Notes: generated by a model not told the origin, from the sequence alone. DNA of 64,000 bases from Lunatimonas sp. (GCF_020832325.1 NZ_JAFIEU010000045.1:186001-250000), one strand, 5' to 3'; shown: positions 1-10,068, counted from the stretch's first letter. Numbers and translations: made by a program.

Positions 1-2
1 CG

Positions 3-1007
3 CCGCCTAAGGATTACTCCCTCTATAACTCCACTAGAATTGGAATTATATACTTGTTTGTACTGCTCTTTCTGCTACAATTCAAGGAACTGGTAGCTCC
101 GTTTATCGTTTTCTGCTATGCCGTAGCCATCCCAAGTATTGGTTTTACCATCGTATATCATTTCCTATTGATCTACCGAAACAGACGATCGGGCAATCTC
201 CGGGAGGCACGGATCTACCATTGGATCCTTCCCTTTGGAATCATCCTATTGAGCGCAGCTATTTCCGCGACGTTTCACTTGGGTCCTGACATGGTGTTTT
301 TTGGCATCGGCCTGGCGCTCGTATCCGTGATCATCGTTATTCCCCTATCTACCATGGTCTTCGACAAATACGAGAACTACCTGGGCAAAATACACTCCTT
401 GACTGCCAAAGCAGATCAATCCACCGCCAACCTTTCCTTTCTCCGCTCTCAGATAAACCCCCACTTTCTCTTCAATGCCCTGAACACCCTCTATGGCACT
501 GCCCTCCAGGAGGGTTCAGAGCATACCGCTACCGGCATCCAAAAATTGGGAGATATGATGCGCTTTATGCTCCATGAGAACAACCAGGAAAAAATCCCTG
601 TAGAAAGGGAGAAGGAATACCTGATCAATTACGTAGATCTCCAAGAGCTGCGATTTAACGGACAGGAAACCACCTCCATCACCTTTAACCGATCGGTAGA
701 CAGCTGCAAAGGTCAAATCGCTCCCATGCTTTTAATACCCTTTATCGAAAACGCCTTCAAGCATGGCATCAGTATGCAGCACACATCCTGGGTAAACATC
801 AGTCTACGCTGCCTAGCGGGGTCGATTCACTTGGACGTCACCAACAGCATCCACCGAAGCAAAACGGACGATCCCGAATACAAATCCTCCGGCATTGGCC
901 TAGAAAATGTCCGGCAGCGCCTGCAACTACTATACCCCGGCAAGCACGAATTGGTCATTCGGGAAAACGATCTGGAGTTTTTCGTACATTTGAGTGTTCA
1001 ACTTTAA
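3..1007 (+). CDS. Sensor histidine kinase, LytS/YehU type (5' end outside window)
   Basis: The reading frame is open from base 3, so the N-terminus lies upstream of the window; a TTG at 54 is inside the frame and is probably not the start. Several hydrophobic membrane segments come first, ending near base 360. The His_kinase (PF06580) domain follows, with the phospho-acceptor motif SQINPHFLFNAL, an N-box (ENAFKHGIS) and a G-box (GIGLENVRQRL). This family autophosphorylates on His and passes the phosphate to a LytTR-type regulator, and such a gene starts 14 bases downstream, so the two form a two-component pair. No ligand-binding domain is visible in the part present, so the signal is unknown. 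Family assignment is firm from motifs. Confidence 0.9.
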   Translation, partial: PPKDYSLYNSTRIGIIYLFVLLFLLQFKELVAPFIVFCYAVAIPSIGFTIVYHFLLIYRNRRSGNLREARIYHWILPFGIILLSAAISATFHLGPDMVFFGIGLALVSVIIVIPLSTMVFDKYENYLGKIHSLTAKADQSTANLSFLRSQINPHFLFNALNTLYGTALQEGSEHTATGIQKLGDMMRFMLHENNQEKIPVEREKEYLINYVDLQELRFNGQETTSITFNRSVDSCKGQIAPMLLIPFIENAFKHGISMQHTSWVNISLRCLAGSIHLDVTNSIHRSKTDDPEYKSSGIGLENVRQRLQLLYPGKHELVIRENDLEFFVHLSVQL

Positions 1008-1021
1008 TCCACCGTACTCCC

Positions 1022-1714
1022 ATGCTGTCGGCCGTAGCCATTGACGACGAATACATGGCCTTGGAAGTGATCAAATCCCACGCTTCCAAAGTGCCTTTTC
1101 TACACCTCACAGAGGTATTTACCGATGCCATCAAGGCATTGGAGTATGTAAAGGAGGAACCGGTAGATCTGGTATTTCTGGATATCAAGATGCCCGACAT
1201 ATCCGGTATGGAAGTCGCAGCACTGCTGCCCAAAAGGACCCTGGTTATCTTTACCACGGCCTACTCGGAACATGCGGTAAAAGGCTTCGAACTGGATGCC
1301 ACCGACTACCTGCTCAAACCCTTTTCGCTGGCCCGTTTCCTTCAGGCCTGCCAGCGCGCACGTGAATGGCACGACCTCAAGCATGCCCCAGAACAAGCGT
1401 TTCTGTTTGTGAAAACCGGATCCGATCAGGTAAAAATACGGTTCGAAGACCTCCTTTACTGCGAAGCACAGGGAAACTACGTGACCTTTCACCTTTTACA
1501 AGAAAAGGTGGTCGGCAGGACGACACTGGCAGAGATCGAAAAGCAACTACCCGCAACCTTTGTCAAGACCCATCGCTCCTTCATTGCCAACCTGACCCAA
1601 GTACGCAGGGTAGAACGGCATCAGCTTACAGTGGCCGACAAGGTGGTACCCATCAGCAGTACCTTTCAGGATCTTTTGGCGGCCGAACTCAACAAATGGA
1701 ATCCAGCAGGATAG
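1022..1714 (+). CDS. LytTR-family response regulator
   Basis: This 230-residue protein has an N-terminal receiver domain: acidic pocket in AIDDEY, phospho-acceptor Asp in VFLDIKMPDISG, conserved Thr in IFTTAYSEHA and Lys in LLKPF. A C-terminal LytTR DNA-binding domain follows (roughly residues 125-225, with the typical FVKTHRSFIAN segment). It is the partner of the kinase 14 bases upstream, and the two are almost certainly co-transcribed. LytTR regulators bind direct repeats upstream of target promoters; none is obvious near this pair. The start is ATG at 1022. The next gene, pgi, is convergent, and a hairpin lies between them. Confidence 0.93.
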   Translation: MLSAVAIDDEYMALEVIKSHASKVPFLHLTEVFTDAIKALEYVKEEPVDLVFLDIKMPDISGMEVAALLPKRTLVIFTTAYSEHAVKGFELDATDYLLKPFSLARFLQACQRAREWHDLKHAPEQAFLFVKTGSDQVKIRFEDLLYCEAQGNYVTFHLLQEKVVGRTTLAEIEKQLPATFVKTHRSFIANLTQVRRVERHQLTVADKVVPISSTFQDLLAAELNKWNPAG

Positions 1715-1717
1715 AGA

Positions 1718-1748
1718 AAACCTGTGAGCCAACAGGACCCACAGGTTT
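1718..1748. terminator. Hairpin between convergent genes
   Basis: A 9-bp perfect stem (AAACCTGTG / CACAGGTTT) with a 13-base loop sits just after the regulator's stop codon and before the convergent end of pgi. It is not followed by a clear T-tract on either strand, so termination is plausible from position only. Confidence 0.35.
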
Positions 1749-1775
1749 GGTTAGTATTGCTTTGTGCCTGTTCCT

Positions 1776-3422
1776 TTAGTCCCTCCGAAAGGCCTTAAAG
1801 GCATTAATCAGGCCATTGGTAGATCCATCGTGGGAAGCTATCGGTTCCTCGTGCTCTAACTCCGGCAGGATGGACTTCGCCAGTACCTTGCCCAATTCCA
1901 CCCCCCATTGATCGAAACTAAAGATATTCCAAATCGCACCTTGAACGAAAATCTTGTGCTCGTATAGGGCAATCAATGCCCCCAAGGTGGATGGATTGAT
2001 CTTTTTCACGAGAATGGAATTGGTAGGCCGGTTTCCTTCAAACACACGGTGAGGAGCGATCCTTTCGATGGTTGCGGGTGACTTGCCCTCCCGACGCATT
2101 TCCTCCTTCACCTCTTCGAGCGACTTACCGTTCATCAGGGCCTCTGCCTGTGCAAAAAAGTTGGACATCAGCTTCACATGGTGGTCGCCAACGGGGTTGT
2201 GGCTAACTGACGGTGCGATAAAATCACAGGGAACCAACTGCGTACCCTGATGAATAAGCTGGTAAAAGGCATGCTGTCCGTTCGTTCCAGGCTCACCCCA
2301 AATGACCGGACCAGTGCTGTAGTTAACACGGTTTCCCTTTCGGTCTATGCACTTGCCATTGCTCTCCATGTTCCCCTGCTGAAAATAGGCCGGGAATCGG
2401 TGCATGTATTGGTCATAAGGTAAAATGGTTTCGGTGGCAGCACCTAGAAAATTGGTGTTCCAGATTCCGATCAAGGCAAGAATCACTGGTAAATTTTGCT
2501 CAAAGGGCGCCTGTCGAAAATGATTATCCATGTCGTGGGCACCCTCCAGCAATTTCCGGAAGTTATCAAATCCAATGGCACAGGCAATGGTAAGCCCAAT
2601 GGCCGACCAAAGGGAATAGCGACCGCCAACCCAATCCCAGAAACCAAACATGTTATCGATATCAATACCAAACTCCATTACAGCGTTTGAATTCGTAGAT
2701 AGGGCTACAAAATGCTTTGCGATCTCCTCCTCGCTAGACGCATTTTCCAAAAACCACTCCCGGGCCGTATGTGCGTTGGTCATGGTTTCCTGCGTTGTAA
2801 ACGTCTTGGAGGCGATAAAAAACAGGGTAGTTTCCGGGTTTACCTTTTTCAACACCTCGGTAATATGCGTTCCGTCTACGTTGGACACAAAAAACACCTC
2901 TAGATTGGGGTTCTGATAGGGTTTCAGTGCCTCCGTAACCATCACCGGTCCCAAATCACTACCTCCAATACCTATATTTACCAGAGAACGGATAGACTTG
3001 CCAGTGTACCCCTTCCAAACGCCCTTAGACACCTTGTCGGCAAAGATCTTCATCTTGCCAAGCACTTGATTTACATCGGGCATGATATCCCTGTCGTCTA
3101 CATAAACCGGGCTATTGCTTCGGTTGCGCAAGGCTGTGTGTAACACGGCGCGGTTTTCAGTCCCGTTGATGACCTTGCCCGAAAACATGGATTCTATCGC
3201 CTCAGCGAGGGAAGTTTCTTTTGCAAGCTGAATCAGTCCCTGCCAAACTTCATCGTCAACCCGGTTTTTAGAGAAATCCAGCAGGATATCCTTAAAACGC
3301 ACATGGTATTTTTCAAACCGGGACGTATCCTCCTGAAAGAGACTCCGTATATTGATTGGTTTTTTTGATAACTGACCAAGAGCCTTCCAGGCATTGGTTT
3401 CGGTGGGGTTTATAGATTGCAT
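1776..3422 (-). CDS. pgi: Glucose-6-phosphate isomerase
   Basis: The 548-residue product is the usual length for bacterial phosphoglucose isomerase, which interconverts glucose-6-phosphate and fructose-6-phosphate in the cytosol. Visible motifs are the phosphate-binding [10 protein letters not shown], family signature 1 around [16 protein letters not shown], the [18 protein letters not shown] segment with catalytic Glu and His, and the C-terminal [12 protein letters not shown] with the conserved Lys. The ATG at 3422 is well placed. Upstream on the minus strand the sequence GAACTTTG is one base from the Bacteroidota -7 box TAnnTTTG, so the gene probably has its own promoter. It stands alone; fructose-6-phosphate feeds manC precursors made elsewhere. 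Confidence 0.97.
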   Translation of the reverse strand: MQSINPTETNAWKALGQLSKKPINIRSLFQEDTSRFEKYHVRFKDILLDFSKNRVDDEVWQGLIQLAKETSLAEAIESMFSGKVINGTENRAVLHTALRNRSNSPVYVDDRDIMPDVNQVLGKMKIFADKVSKGVWKGYTGKSIRSLVNIGIGGSDLGPVMVTEALKPYQNPNLEVFFVSNVDGTHITEVLKKVNPETTLFFIASKTFTTQETMTNAHTAREWFLENASSEEEIAKHFVALSTNSNAVMEFGIDIDNMFGFWDWVGGRYSLWSAIGLTIACAIGFDNFRKLLEGAHDMDNHFRQAPFEQNLPVILALIGIWNTNFLGAATETILPYDQYMHRFPAYFQQGNMESNGKCIDRKGNRVNYSTGPVIWGEPGTNGQHAFYQLIHQGTQLVPCDFIAPSVSHNPVGDHHVKLMSNFFAQAEALMNGKSLEEVKEEMRREGKSPATIERIAPHRVFEGNRPTNSILVKKINPSTLGALIALYEHKIFVQGAIWNIFSFDQWGVELGKVLAKSILPELEHEEPIASHDGSTNGLINAFKAFRRD

Positions 3423-3631
3423 GTTTATCTTTTTTCGTCACAAAGTTCATCACGTATTTTGTCCGGGAAGCTTTTTTTGCTGGTTCCGGTTAATCTTGGT
3501 AACCTGCCTTTCCTTTGGTCAAGGATACCCACCGTGTTTCGACAGGCCGGCGGGATCTGCTCGTCATTCCCCGTCCCCTCCGCATCATTTCTCCTTGCCA
3601 CGACAACGCGAGTTGACACTTGGGAATAGAC

Positions 3632-3643
3632 CGGTTTAAACCG
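3632..3643. promoter_or_regulatory. 12-bp perfect palindrome upstream of pgi
   Basis: CGGTTTAAACCG is a perfect 12-bp palindrome in the 289-base gap between the end of the VKGC-like gene and the start of pgi, about 210 bases upstream of the pgi ATG. It could be an operator half-site pair or a chance palindrome. The rest of this gap shows no convincing reading frame. Confidence 0.25.
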
Positions 3644-3711
3644 TAAAACTATAAAAAAAACAGGGCTGCGAAAAACTTTTTACAAACTTGCCGAAACATC
3701 CTCTACCGGGG

Positions 3712-5067
3712 CTAGCGATACCAGAAGCCCGTGTCCTCGTACAGCAAGATCCAAGGTTGGGTTTCAAAGAAGCGCCACGACTGCTGCGCCAGGTTCACTT
3801 CCTTATCGGCCAGCCTTTTCAACGGCCTGCCATTGAGGCTGCTTAGCACGTCGGCATAAACTTCCACTTCTCCCAGGCCTTGCGCCGCATAGGCTCGTTT
3901 CAGGTGCTGCGCGTATTGCCAGATCACATCGGGCTTGGTGGTTACCATCGAGATTTGCTTCGGCGTCAGGTCGATTCGGGGATCATGAACGATGCGCTTT
4001 CCATCGGGCAATACCACCTCAAAATTCGCCGTTCCGGACTTGCTTCTCAGCATCATCCTCCAAGCCATCCGGTGGCCGGATTCCGTCCAATTTACATCTC
4101 CTTCATAGCGATGATGCCGCAGTGGCAATGCAATCATGATGGCAAAAAACAGTGCCATACTACCGAGGAGAAGGTTTTGAATCCTGAGTGAAGGCCACGT
4201 ATATCCTTCCCCAAGGGCTATATTGGCTGCTTTTGGAAAGAAAAGCCGACACACCTGCGCAGGTGGAAAGAAAAATACGGACATAAAAAGCATCAAGTAG
4301 GGGAAGATCCCGATTTGAAAGACAACGCTGTTAAACAGATGAAAAAAAAGCGCGAATACGATCGCTACCCAGCGGGTTCGCTTCCACAATAAGGCGGGTA
4401 TAATCAGGCCATCAAAGAAGATACCTCCGTAGGCCAATAGCAACTGTAGCCACCTAAGCTGCAAAAAATCACCAATTAGCCAGTAATGCTGCTTTGCTGC
4501 AAACCACAGTTGCAGGGGTTTGGCCTGTATCCAATCCGGCTGTACCTTGGCCATAGCAGCCGCTGTATAGACTACCCACAGCAAGCCTATAAACACCAGC
4601 GAGGTCCAACGGGGCACAAAGAGCGCCTGTTTCACATAGCCCCACCGCACATCAAGAGAAAAGAAGCGGTTGGCCGGTAGAAAGATGGATATCCCGGTCA
4701 GTGGAATCAACAGGTAATAGTGGTTATTATAATGGGATTTTTGCATCCAATACACGATCGTCCACATCAAAAAGTAGCCGATGATGGTGGGCCTGTACCA
4801 AAGTCCTGTCATCACCAAAATCCCAAGACCACCCATCACAAAATAGTAATAGATCATCCCCTCCCCAGGTAAAGGTTGAAGCCAAGGATAAAACGGAATA
4901 AAGGGAAACGCAATCTCCGGCTCCAAGAACACCTCCCTCACCCAGCCTGTAAAAACCGCACCAATTGCCTCCGCCGCCAACAACAACCCGAAGGCTACCC
5001 GAAACACCGCCAAGGGCACTATGGATATGGGCTCAAACAACCGCTTTCTCAAAAACTCTGCCGCCAT
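3712..5067 (-). CDS. HTTM / vitamin-K-dependent gamma-carboxylase-like membrane protein
   Basis: This 451-residue protein has many hydrophobic segments in its first two thirds and a soluble C-terminal part of about 120 residues (starting near NWTESGHRMAWRMM). The pattern fits the HTTM/VKGC family. The segment AAMAKVQPDWIQAKPLQLW resembles the region of animal gamma-glutamyl carboxylase that carries the active-site Lys, and a Lys is present at the matching place. VKGC oxidises a hydroquinone to drive Glu carboxylation; bacterial members have no settled function, so the reaction here is unknown. The gene starts 16 bases after the stop of the quinoprotein gene 5084-7222 and should share its transcript. 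ATG at 5067. Confidence 0.8.
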   Translation of the reverse strand: MAAEFLRKRLFEPISIVPLAVFRVAFGLLLAAEAIGAVFTGWVREVFLEPEIAFPFIPFYPWLQPLPGEGMIYYYFVMGGLGILVMTGLWYRPTIIGYFLMWTIVYWMQKSHYNNHYYLLIPLTGISIFLPANRFFSLDVRWGYVKQALFVPRWTSLVFIGLLWVVYTAAAMAKVQPDWIQAKPLQLWFAAKQHYWLIGDFLQLRWLQLLLAYGGIFFDGLIIPALLWKRTRWVAIVFALFFHLFNSVVFQIGIFPYLMLFMSVFFFPPAQVCRLFFPKAANIALGEGYTWPSLRIQNLLLGSMALFFAIMIALPLRHHRYEGDVNWTESGHRMAWRMMLRSKSGTANFEVVLPDGKRIVHDPRIDLTPKQISMVTTKPDVIWQYAQHLKRAYAAQGLGEVEVYADVLSSLNGRPLKRLADKEVNLAQQSWRFFETQPWILLYEDTGFWYR

Positions 5068-5083
5068 GCCGTTGCTATCTGCG

Positions 5084-7222
5084 CTAATCCTTAAGCGTAA
5101 ATGCCAAGTAATAGTCTCCTGGATCGGTCCCTATTTTTCCCCCACCTGCAGCGATGACCACATACTGTTTGCCATTGACCGCATATACGGCTGGAGTGGC
5201 ATAGCCCGCGGCCGGCAGTTTGTATTTCCACAGTTCCTCTCCGGTATCTTTGTCAAACACGCGGAAGTACTCGTCCTTAGATGCGCCAATAAATACCAAG
5301 CCTCCCGCTGTGACTACAGGCCCGCCATAGTTCTCGGTACCGGTCTTTGGAATGCCCCGCTCCGTGAGTTCCGTAAACTCTCCGAGAGGCACCTGCCATA
5401 CAATTTCTCCTTTGTTTAAATCAATGGCGTTTAGGGTTCCCCAAGGTGGTTTGACGGCCGGGTATCCATCCTGATCAAAAAACCGGTGATACCCGGTATG
5501 GGTATAGGGGACTGCCCCGAGATTCGATTCCATGCCCTCCTCGTGGGCATCTTGCTCGGAGGCTTCCGGCTTAGTGATATAAGCTAAAACCGCCTCCCTT
5601 TCTGCGGGCTTGAGGTGCTGAAATCCAGGCATTCTCCCCTTTCCCTTGGCGATAATATCTTCCAATTCACTGGGTTTCAACCTATCTGCCACACCGATCA
5701 GCGAAGGATAATCTCCGGTGGGGTCACCGGCCATGGACGGACCATGACACATGCCACAGTTGACCGCATAAACCGATCTGCCGAGGCCCGCACCTGTCTG
5801 ATCGTAGGTAGGTACCATGGTGTGAATCCAGGGCATCTCGTTTGCATTCACGTATAGCCAACCGGAACTGGGGTCAAATGCGGCACCTCCCCATTCACCT
5901 CCCCCATCAAACCCCGGAAAAACAACCGTGCCCTCCGTACTTGGAGGCATGAACATGTGTCCGTAGCGCTTCCCTTTGAGCACCTCCTTTACATAGGCCT
6001 CCGATTCGGGTGATATATCCGTCACCTCCCCATCGGTAAATACCTGCCGGGCAAAGGGAGGAGGCAGTACAGGAACTGGCTGCGTGGCCGCAGCCACTTC
6101 TCCCATCAAATCCGAAAGTGGAACATCCAGCTCTTCGATGGGAAAGAGAGGCTCACCGGTCTCTCGGTTAAAAACGAATACCCTTCCAGTCTTGGTTATC
6201 TGTGCCACCGCATCGATCGTCTCGCCACCGTGAACCACTCGAACCAAATTAGGTGGCGCTGGAAGATCCCTGTCCCACATGTCATGCCGGATGGTCTGAT
6301 AATGCCAGATTCGTTCCCCCGTGGCAGCATTGAGCGCAATCACCGAATTGGCAAACAGGTTATCCCCCAAGCGATTTCCTCCCCAGAAGTCGAAAGAGGC
6401 CGATCCCGTGGGGACAAACACCATTCCGCGCCTTTCATCTAGGCTAAAGCCAGCCCAGCTATTGGCACCACCTGCACGCTGATAGGCGTCAGCAGGCCAA
6501 GTCTCATATCCATACTCCCCTGGCTTTGGGATCGTATGAAATACCCAGTCCAGTGCGCCAGTTAGCGCGTTAAAAGCCCTCACATACCCCGGTGCTGCGT
6601 CGTTGTTTTCGGAAACCCTGGTTCCAACGATGATTTTATCCTCAAAGATGATTCCCGGAGAGGTAGAAATAACATACAGGTCTTTGGCCCAATCACCCAG
6701 CCCCTCCTTCAGTGAAACCGTGCCCGAATCCCCAAAATCTTGCACCAACTGACCGGTCTGTGCATCCAACGCAAACAGCAAGGAACCCGCCGAAAAGAAT
6801 ACCCTGCCCCCAGATCCGTCACGAAAAAACGTGAGCCCTCGGTTTACAGTTATAGGAACCTCAAAATCCTTCTTGGGGTCAAACTCCCACAGTAGTTTCC
6901 CTGTGCCCGCCTCTAGCGCGACTGCCTTCATGGTAGGAGTGCTGCCATAGAGTATCCCTTCTACGATGATGGGGTTGCATTGGATCTGCGTGTTTCTTCG
7001 TTCTGTCAGATCACCGGAACGAAAAGTCCACGCTAACTCCAGACGATCGACATTTTCCCGGTTAATCTGATCCAAGTGGGAATATTGTGAACTGAATTTG
7101 TCTCCCAGGCTGACTTCCCAATTATCGTGGGCACCGATTTTCTCCTCCGTGGGAGAGGCACAACCCAAAAACAGCGAGGAGAATAACACGCAGACAGCGT
7201 AGAAACGGAAAATATGCTTCAT
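5084..7222 (-). CDS. PQQ-type quinoprotein dehydrogenase with cytochrome c domain, lipoprotein
   Basis: The 712-residue product starts with a lipoprotein signal whose lipobox ends LFLGC, with the modified Cys at about 21. The body is an eight-bladed PQQ propeller of the membrane glucose dehydrogenase type, with the RHDMWDRDLPAPPNL segment near residue 312. A c-type heme motif CGMCH lies at about 489-493 with a Met-containing segment (GKGRMPGF) behind it, so a cytochrome c domain is inserted between the last blades. Such enzymes oxidise sugars or alcohols in the periplasm and pass electrons via heme to the respiratory chain; the substrate is not deducible. No PQQ biosynthesis genes occur in the window. 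Downstream partner: the VKGC-like membrane protein. Confidence 0.88.
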   Translation of the reverse strand: MKHIFRFYAVCVLFSSLFLGCASPTEEKIGAHDNWEVSLGDKFSSQYSHLDQINRENVDRLELAWTFRSGDLTERRNTQIQCNPIIVEGILYGSTPTMKAVALEAGTGKLLWEFDPKKDFEVPITVNRGLTFFRDGSGGRVFFSAGSLLFALDAQTGQLVQDFGDSGTVSLKEGLGDWAKDLYVISTSPGIIFEDKIIVGTRVSENNDAAPGYVRAFNALTGALDWVFHTIPKPGEYGYETWPADAYQRAGGANSWAGFSLDERRGMVFVPTGSASFDFWGGNRLGDNLFANSVIALNAATGERIWHYQTIRHDMWDRDLPAPPNLVRVVHGGETIDAVAQITKTGRVFVFNRETGEPLFPIEELDVPLSDLMGEVAAATQPVPVLPPPFARQVFTDGEVTDISPESEAYVKEVLKGKRYGHMFMPPSTEGTVVFPGFDGGGEWGGAAFDPSSGWLYVNANEMPWIHTMVPTYDQTGAGLGRSVYAVNCGMCHGPSMAGDPTGDYPSLIGVADRLKPSELEDIIAKGKGRMPGFQHLKPAEREAVLAYITKPEASEQDAHEEGMESNLGAVPYTHTGYHRFFDQDGYPAVKPPWGTLNAIDLNKGEIVWQVPLGEFTELTERGIPKTGTENYGGPVVTAGGLVFIGASKDEYFRVFDKDTGEELWKYKLPAAGYATPAVYAVNGKQYVVIAAGGGKIGTDPGDYYLAFTLKD

Positions 7223-7410
7223 AAATAGGAAGGTAAATGAAAAGGGTCTTTGTTTTTTTGACAGGTTAATTTAAGAAAAAGTTGATTCCTTTTGACAAAT
7301 CGTCCATTTTTATGAAGTCGACCAGAAAAGATCCTAAAGTTGACACACACGAGTAATTCCTTCGGGAGCCTGACCAAGCGATCTCCCAGAACCTCTGACC
7401 GCTAAAAAAG

Positions 7411-7911
7411 ATGAAAAAATTCGTTATCTGGCGTCATGCCAAATCCTCGTGGGAAGATGCTTTCCTGAGCGACCACGAACGGCCCCTTGCCAGCAGGGGT
7501 ATTAGGGACACTCCCGAAATGGCCGATAGATTACTGAAACAGGGCATAAAACCCGACCTCCTAGTGAGTTCGGATGCCAATCGGGCATTGGCCACGGCCA
7601 AGTTGGCGGCGGTGTCTTTCCACTTCCCGGAAAAAAACATCCTGACCATGGCATCCATGTATCATGCAGGCCCTCAAGCACTGTTACGGGCCATTCGGCA
7701 AACGGAAGATGTGTTTGAAACCGTTTTTTTCTTCGGCCACAATCCCGGCATGACCGACCTGGTGATTCTTTTGGGGGGAGAACTGGACAACTTACCTACT
7801 TGCGGACAGTATGGATTTCGCTCATCTGCGGCCTCTTGGAGGGATATTTCGCCTGACAATACCCAATTTTGGTTCTACGACTTTCCAAAATCAAAACTCG
7901 CGGACATCTAA
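7411..7911 (+). CDS. SixA-type histidine phosphatase
   Basis: This is a short (166 residues) histidine phosphatase-family protein. The catalytic RHAKSSW motif is at the N-terminus (His about 9) and the second catalytic His is in FFGHNPGMTD. Length and motif match the SixA subgroup, which in Escherichia coli dephosphorylates a phospho-His on a phosphotransfer protein; the substrate here is unknown. The start is ATG at 7411. The last 21 bases overlap the convergent SDR gene on the other strand, so both stop codons lie inside the neighbour's coding sequence. Confidence 0.88.
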   Translation: MKKFVIWRHAKSSWEDAFLSDHERPLASRGIRDTPEMADRLLKQGIKPDLLVSSDANRALATAKLAAVSFHFPEKNILTMASMYHAGPQALLRAIRQTEDVFETVFFFGHNPGMTDLVILLGGELDNLPTCGQYGFRSSAASWRDISPDNTQFWFYDFPKSKLADI

Positions 7912-8619
7912 CAACACCCCTTTCAGCTCATCCAAATGGTCTAATAGGTAACTGACCTTCGCGGCTGTTTCGGAAGGGGTACTCAACTGATTGGTTGCCT
8001 TGAACGACTTAAATTTCTCCAGCTGACTGAATTTTTCAGGTGCTGCAGATCGGATTTCCCCTTGCATGGGAGTATCGATAATCCCCGGAGAAAGTGCGAT
8101 GTACCGGATGCCGTACCCTTTCTGGTCGGACTCCTCCTGCGCTACTAGCGTAAACTGGTTCAGTGCAGCCTTGGAAGAACAGTAACCCGACCAGCCATCT
8201 ACGGCCTTTTTTGCAGCCCCGGAACTCACGTTGATTACTACCTTTTCTGCCGTGCATTCCCGGTATTTTTGAATAAACGCATTGGTCAAAATGGCAGGCG
8301 CCACCGTATTGATAAGGTGAATATCTGCAATCCCTTGTGGAGACAAATCGCCCATCGGGCCAATTTCACCGATCCATCCTGCATTATTGATCAAAGCGAT
8401 TCGTTGAAAATCACCGGAGGGAAATAGCTGATCCAATTTCCCTATCAGGGATTGTGTATCTTTCAAGTCTACCTGAACTGGAAAAAAACGGTCGGTCGTT
8501 TTCTCCTCGGATCTGGAAACACCCACCACCCGCACACCCGGACGCTCTAGCAGTATTTCCACCAAAGCCCTACCCAGTCCTTTGCTGCTTCCCGTAACAA
8601 TGTATAAGCTCGATTGCAT
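7891..8619 (-). CDS. Short-chain dehydrogenase/reductase, sepiapterin-reductase-like
   Basis: This 242-residue SDR has the N-terminal cofactor motif TGSSKGLGRAL, the NNAG-type segment (ALINNAGWIGE), and the catalytic Ser and YxxxK (VSSG, GYCSSKAAL). It therefore binds NAD(P)H and reduces or oxidises a carbonyl or alcohol. The overall form resembles yeast YIR035C/sepiapterin-reductase-like SDRs, but the substrate cannot be read from sequence. It lies 41 bases downstream of the MATE gene on the same strand, probably third in a Nudix-MATE-SDR transcript. Its 3' end overlaps the convergent sixA-like gene by 21 bases. Confidence 0.87.
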   Translation of the reverse strand: MQSSLYIVTGSSKGLGRALVEILLERPGVRVVGVSRSEEKTTDRFFPVQVDLKDTQSLIGKLDQLFPSGDFQRIALINNAGWIGEIGPMGDLSPQGIADIHLINTVAPAILTNAFIQKYRECTAEKVVINVSSGAAKKAVDGWSGYCSSKAALNQFTLVAQEESDQKGYGIRYIALSPGIIDTPMQGEIRSAAPEKFSQLEKFKSFKATNQLSTPSETAAKVSYLLDHLDELKGVLLDVREF

Positions 8620-8660
8620 ACTAACTCAATTTTGGTTTTCCTATATGACCAGTCTTGGCA

Positions 8661-10049
8661 TTACAGTACCAACACTTGACCTTTCTTATCCGAGGCAGGG
8701 CTATGGTGCGTCTTTAGCAGCCGTTTACTGATTCGGTGAAAGCGCCAGATTAACAATATGGCCGTTGCGGTCAAACCCGTAAGCAGACCAATCCAGATGC
8801 CAACCTCCTCCATACCAAAGGGGAAAGCCAATACATAACCCAAAGGCAACCCCACCACCCAATAGGCGACGAGCGTTACCAAGGTTGGTATTTTCAAGTC
8901 GGAAAGTCCCCTAAGGGCTCCCAACCCCACCACTTGCAGGCCATCCGATAACTGAAATATCCCTGCAATCACCAACAGCACGGCAGCCGTTTGTACTACC
9001 CCCGGATCGTCAATGTAAATTAACGGGAGGTAATTGCGTAAACCTACAAACACCACGGCAAAAAAAGACATAAACACCGCAACCATGCCAAAAATCGAAA
9101 ATCCGACCTGACGTAGCGTAAGGATATCCTTTCTTCCCAGTTGATTGCCGACTCGGACCATGGCAGCAGCTGCTAGCCCCGAAGCCATCATGTAGCTGAC
9201 CGAGGCAAGATTGATAGCTATCTGATGGGCTGCCAGTGCGTGAACACCCAGCCAACCCATCATAATGGCGGCAGTGCTAAACGCCCCCACCTCAAATACA
9301 AATTGAAAGCCGGTAGGTATCCCAATTTTCAACATCCGGCTCACCATATTTCTGCTCATGCTGGTAAATCCATATAGCAGGCTGTACGCTCTGTATCGTT
9401 GGGATCTACGGATGTAATAATAAATGATACCCGCCATAAGCACCCGGGAAATCAACGTCGCCCAGCCGGCTCCGTTCAAACCCATTGCTGGGAAACCCAG
9501 TTTGCCGTAAATCAACACCCAATTTAGAAATACATTGACTGCATTGCAGGCCAGTGTGATGGTCATGGCCTGCCTTGTCTGAGAAAGCCCCTCGATGAAT
9601 TGTTTGAATGTTTGGAAAAACATGAGTGGCACCAACGAAAAGGTGATGATCAACAGGTAAGGAACTGCCAATACCACCACTTCTTCAGGTTGTCCTAGGT
9701 GGTTTAGCCCAGGTGAAAGCCCCAAAACCAACAGAAATAATAAGATCCCCGATACAATGTTGATCCAAAAACCGTGTTGGAAAATCCTAGAGATTTTACG
9801 CTTCTTACCCTCTCCATCCGCTACGGCCACCAATGGGGTGATCGCCATGGATATCCCGGTACCAAACATGAGAATCAAAAAGAAAATACTGTTTGCCAAA
9901 GAAGCAGCAGCCAACGTCTCCGCACCCAAGCGGCCTACCATGATATTGTCCGCAACACCCACCAGAACTTGTCCCAATTGACTGAGCATTACGGGATAGG
10001 CCAGCTTTACGGTGACACTAAAGTGTTTTGTATAATTCTGTAATGCCAT
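8661..10049 (-). CDS. MATE-family efflux transporter
   Basis: The 462-residue protein is strongly hydrophobic with about 12 membrane segments in two halves. Typical MATE features include the N-terminal AYPVMLSQLGQVLVGVADNIMVGRLG and the mid-protein repeat AHQIAINLASVSYM. MATE proteins (NorM group) export cationic drugs or metabolites in exchange for Na+ or H+ across the inner membrane. The start is ATG at 10049, 19 bases after the Nudix stop, so co-transcription is likely. Substrate unknown. Confidence 0.93.
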   Translation of the reverse strand: MALQNYTKHFSVTVKLAYPVMLSQLGQVLVGVADNIMVGRLGAETLAAASLANSIFFLILMFGTGISMAITPLVAVADGEGKKRKISRIFQHGFWINIVSGILLFLLVLGLSPGLNHLGQPEEVVVLAVPYLLIITFSLVPLMFFQTFKQFIEGLSQTRQAMTITLACNAVNVFLNWVLIYGKLGFPAMGLNGAGWATLISRVLMAGIIYYYIRRSQRYRAYSLLYGFTSMSRNMVSRMLKIGIPTGFQFVFEVGAFSTAAIMMGWLGVHALAAHQIAINLASVSYMMASGLAAAAMVRVGNQLGRKDILTLRQVGFSIFGMVAVFMSFFAVVFVGLRNYLPLIYIDDPGVVQTAAVLLVIAGIFQLSDGLQVVGLGALRGLSDLKIPTLVTLVAYWVVGLPLGYVLAFPFGMEEVGIWIGLLTGLTATAILLIWRFHRISKRLLKTHHSPASDKKGQVLVL

Positions 10050-10068
10050 GTTATTTAAATGGCTAGAC

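Noticed and set aside
3394-3639. Three overlapping ORFs upstream of pgi
   Set aside because: They overlap one another on both strands over the pgi promoter region and have no recognisable features.
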